This document shows, in pieces, positions 6,872 to 7,098 of a stretch of 7,098 nucleotides of DNA. The notes under the pieces are model-generated. The model was given only the letters and a program-made list of their open reading frames with translations. It was not told the origin of the DNA and searched no databases. The stretch is from the NCBI GenBank assembly GCA_000405345.1, contig ASPC01000072.1, forward strand, positions 1-7,098. The letters run 5' to 3'. How positions within the stretch are numbered: position 1 is the stretch's first letter; each line of letters begins with the position of its first letter. The position numbers were made by a program, and so were the translations under genes. The DNA comes from Atribacteria bacterium SCGC AAA255-N14. Lineage in GTDB: Bacteria; Atribacterota; JS1; SB-45; 34-128.

Positions 6872-7098
6872 GTATGTTGCAAAAGCTATTGGTTCATTAA
6901 AAACACTAGAAAACCTGTTTCCTCTACTAATATAATAAATATATTTATTTGTGAAAGCATTCCCCGTAATAACATATGTAAAAACCTGATAATAAAGTAT
7001 TAAAACTATAATAATTGCTATTGCCTTGTAGTATTTATAAAAATGTTCTCTATCTAAAACATTAATTGAAATAATTAAAATATAATAATAAATTGCAA
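6836..7098 (-). pseudogene. wzy: Upstream part of the same Wzy-like gene, inverted and cut off
   Basis: Read on the - strand from 7096, the frame is open and hydrophobic. It gives 45 residues with two likely membrane stretches (AIYYYILIISIN and AIAIIIVLILYY, separated by a charged loop) and then enters the 31 residues also encoded at 2-94. Joined at the shared segment, the two parts make one continuous polymerase of about 305 visible residues. Past 6868 the frame crosses into antisense legC and stops after about ten unrelated residues (6836-6838). The true gene start is beyond 7098. This fragment is best read as the missing upstream portion of the gene at 2-784, not a second gene. Confidence 0.85.
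6868..6962 (-). repeat. Right arm of 95-bp perfect inverted repeat
   Basis: Exact reverse complement of 1-95. Its left boundary is the point where legC stops resembling an aminotransferase. At that boundary 6863-6872 and the reverse complement of 91-100 agree at 9 of 10 bases (mismatch at 6867), so the join falls in a patch of microhomology. Unlike the left arm, this one has 136 further bases beyond it, which continue the wzy gene upstream. Confidence 0.97.

Noticed and set aside
6963..7098. A non-coding or regulatory region after legC.
   Set aside because: The - strand is an open hydrophobic frame continuous with the polymerase at base 2, so it is coding DNA in the inverted orientation.

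Overview
The window is a low-GC (my hand counts of 60-base blocks range from about 7% to 48%, mostly 22-38%) bacterial surface-polysaccharide locus. All intact genes lie on the + strand, tightly packed, some overlapping and some preceded by strong Shine-Dalgarno sequences. This suits a low-GC Bacillota-like or similar bacterium, but nothing here fixes the taxon. There are no tRNA, rRNA, CRISPR or transposase genes.

Layout. 2-784 is the C-terminal two thirds of an O-antigen/capsule polymerase (Wzy-like membrane protein). After a 93-base AT-rich gap come a polysaccharide pyruvyl transferase family gene (878-2032, GTG start) and, overlapping it by 11 bases, an Fe-S protein of the F420 hydrogenase beta-subunit (FrhB-like) family (2022-3191). 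Next is a decayed C-terminal fragment of a second, different Wzy-like polymerase (3262-3654). It runs by a TAATG overlap into a GT4-type glycosyltransferase (3654-4952). Then come legB (4,6-dehydratase, 4966-5940) and legC (PLP aminotransferase, 5933-6871, truncated), the first two steps of legionaminic-type nonulosonic acid synthesis.

How they fit together. LegB and LegC would convert a nucleotide-GlcNAc into a 4-amino-4,6-dideoxy sugar, the precursor of legionaminic acid or a related sugar. The GT4 enzyme adds a residue to the lipid-linked repeat unit, the pyruvyl transferase family protein decorates it (the FrhB-like partner has no settled role), and a Wzy polymerises the units. The later leg genes (acetyltransferase, hydrolysing epimerase, synthase, CMP transferase) are not in the window.

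The most striking structural feature is not a gene. The first 95 bases are the exact reverse complement of 6868-6962. The bases beyond that (6963-7098, read on the - strand) are the missing upstream part of the wzy gene that begins at base 1, in the same open reading frame. legC is cut off at precisely this junction. The window therefore folds back on itself. The most economical explanation is an inverted chimera (amplification or library artefact, with the 95-base overlap being the assembler's k-mer). The biological alternative is a real inverted duplication or an invertible segment that breaks and restores wzy. No clearly new system is visible; the fold-back and the second wzy remnant are the items to check first.
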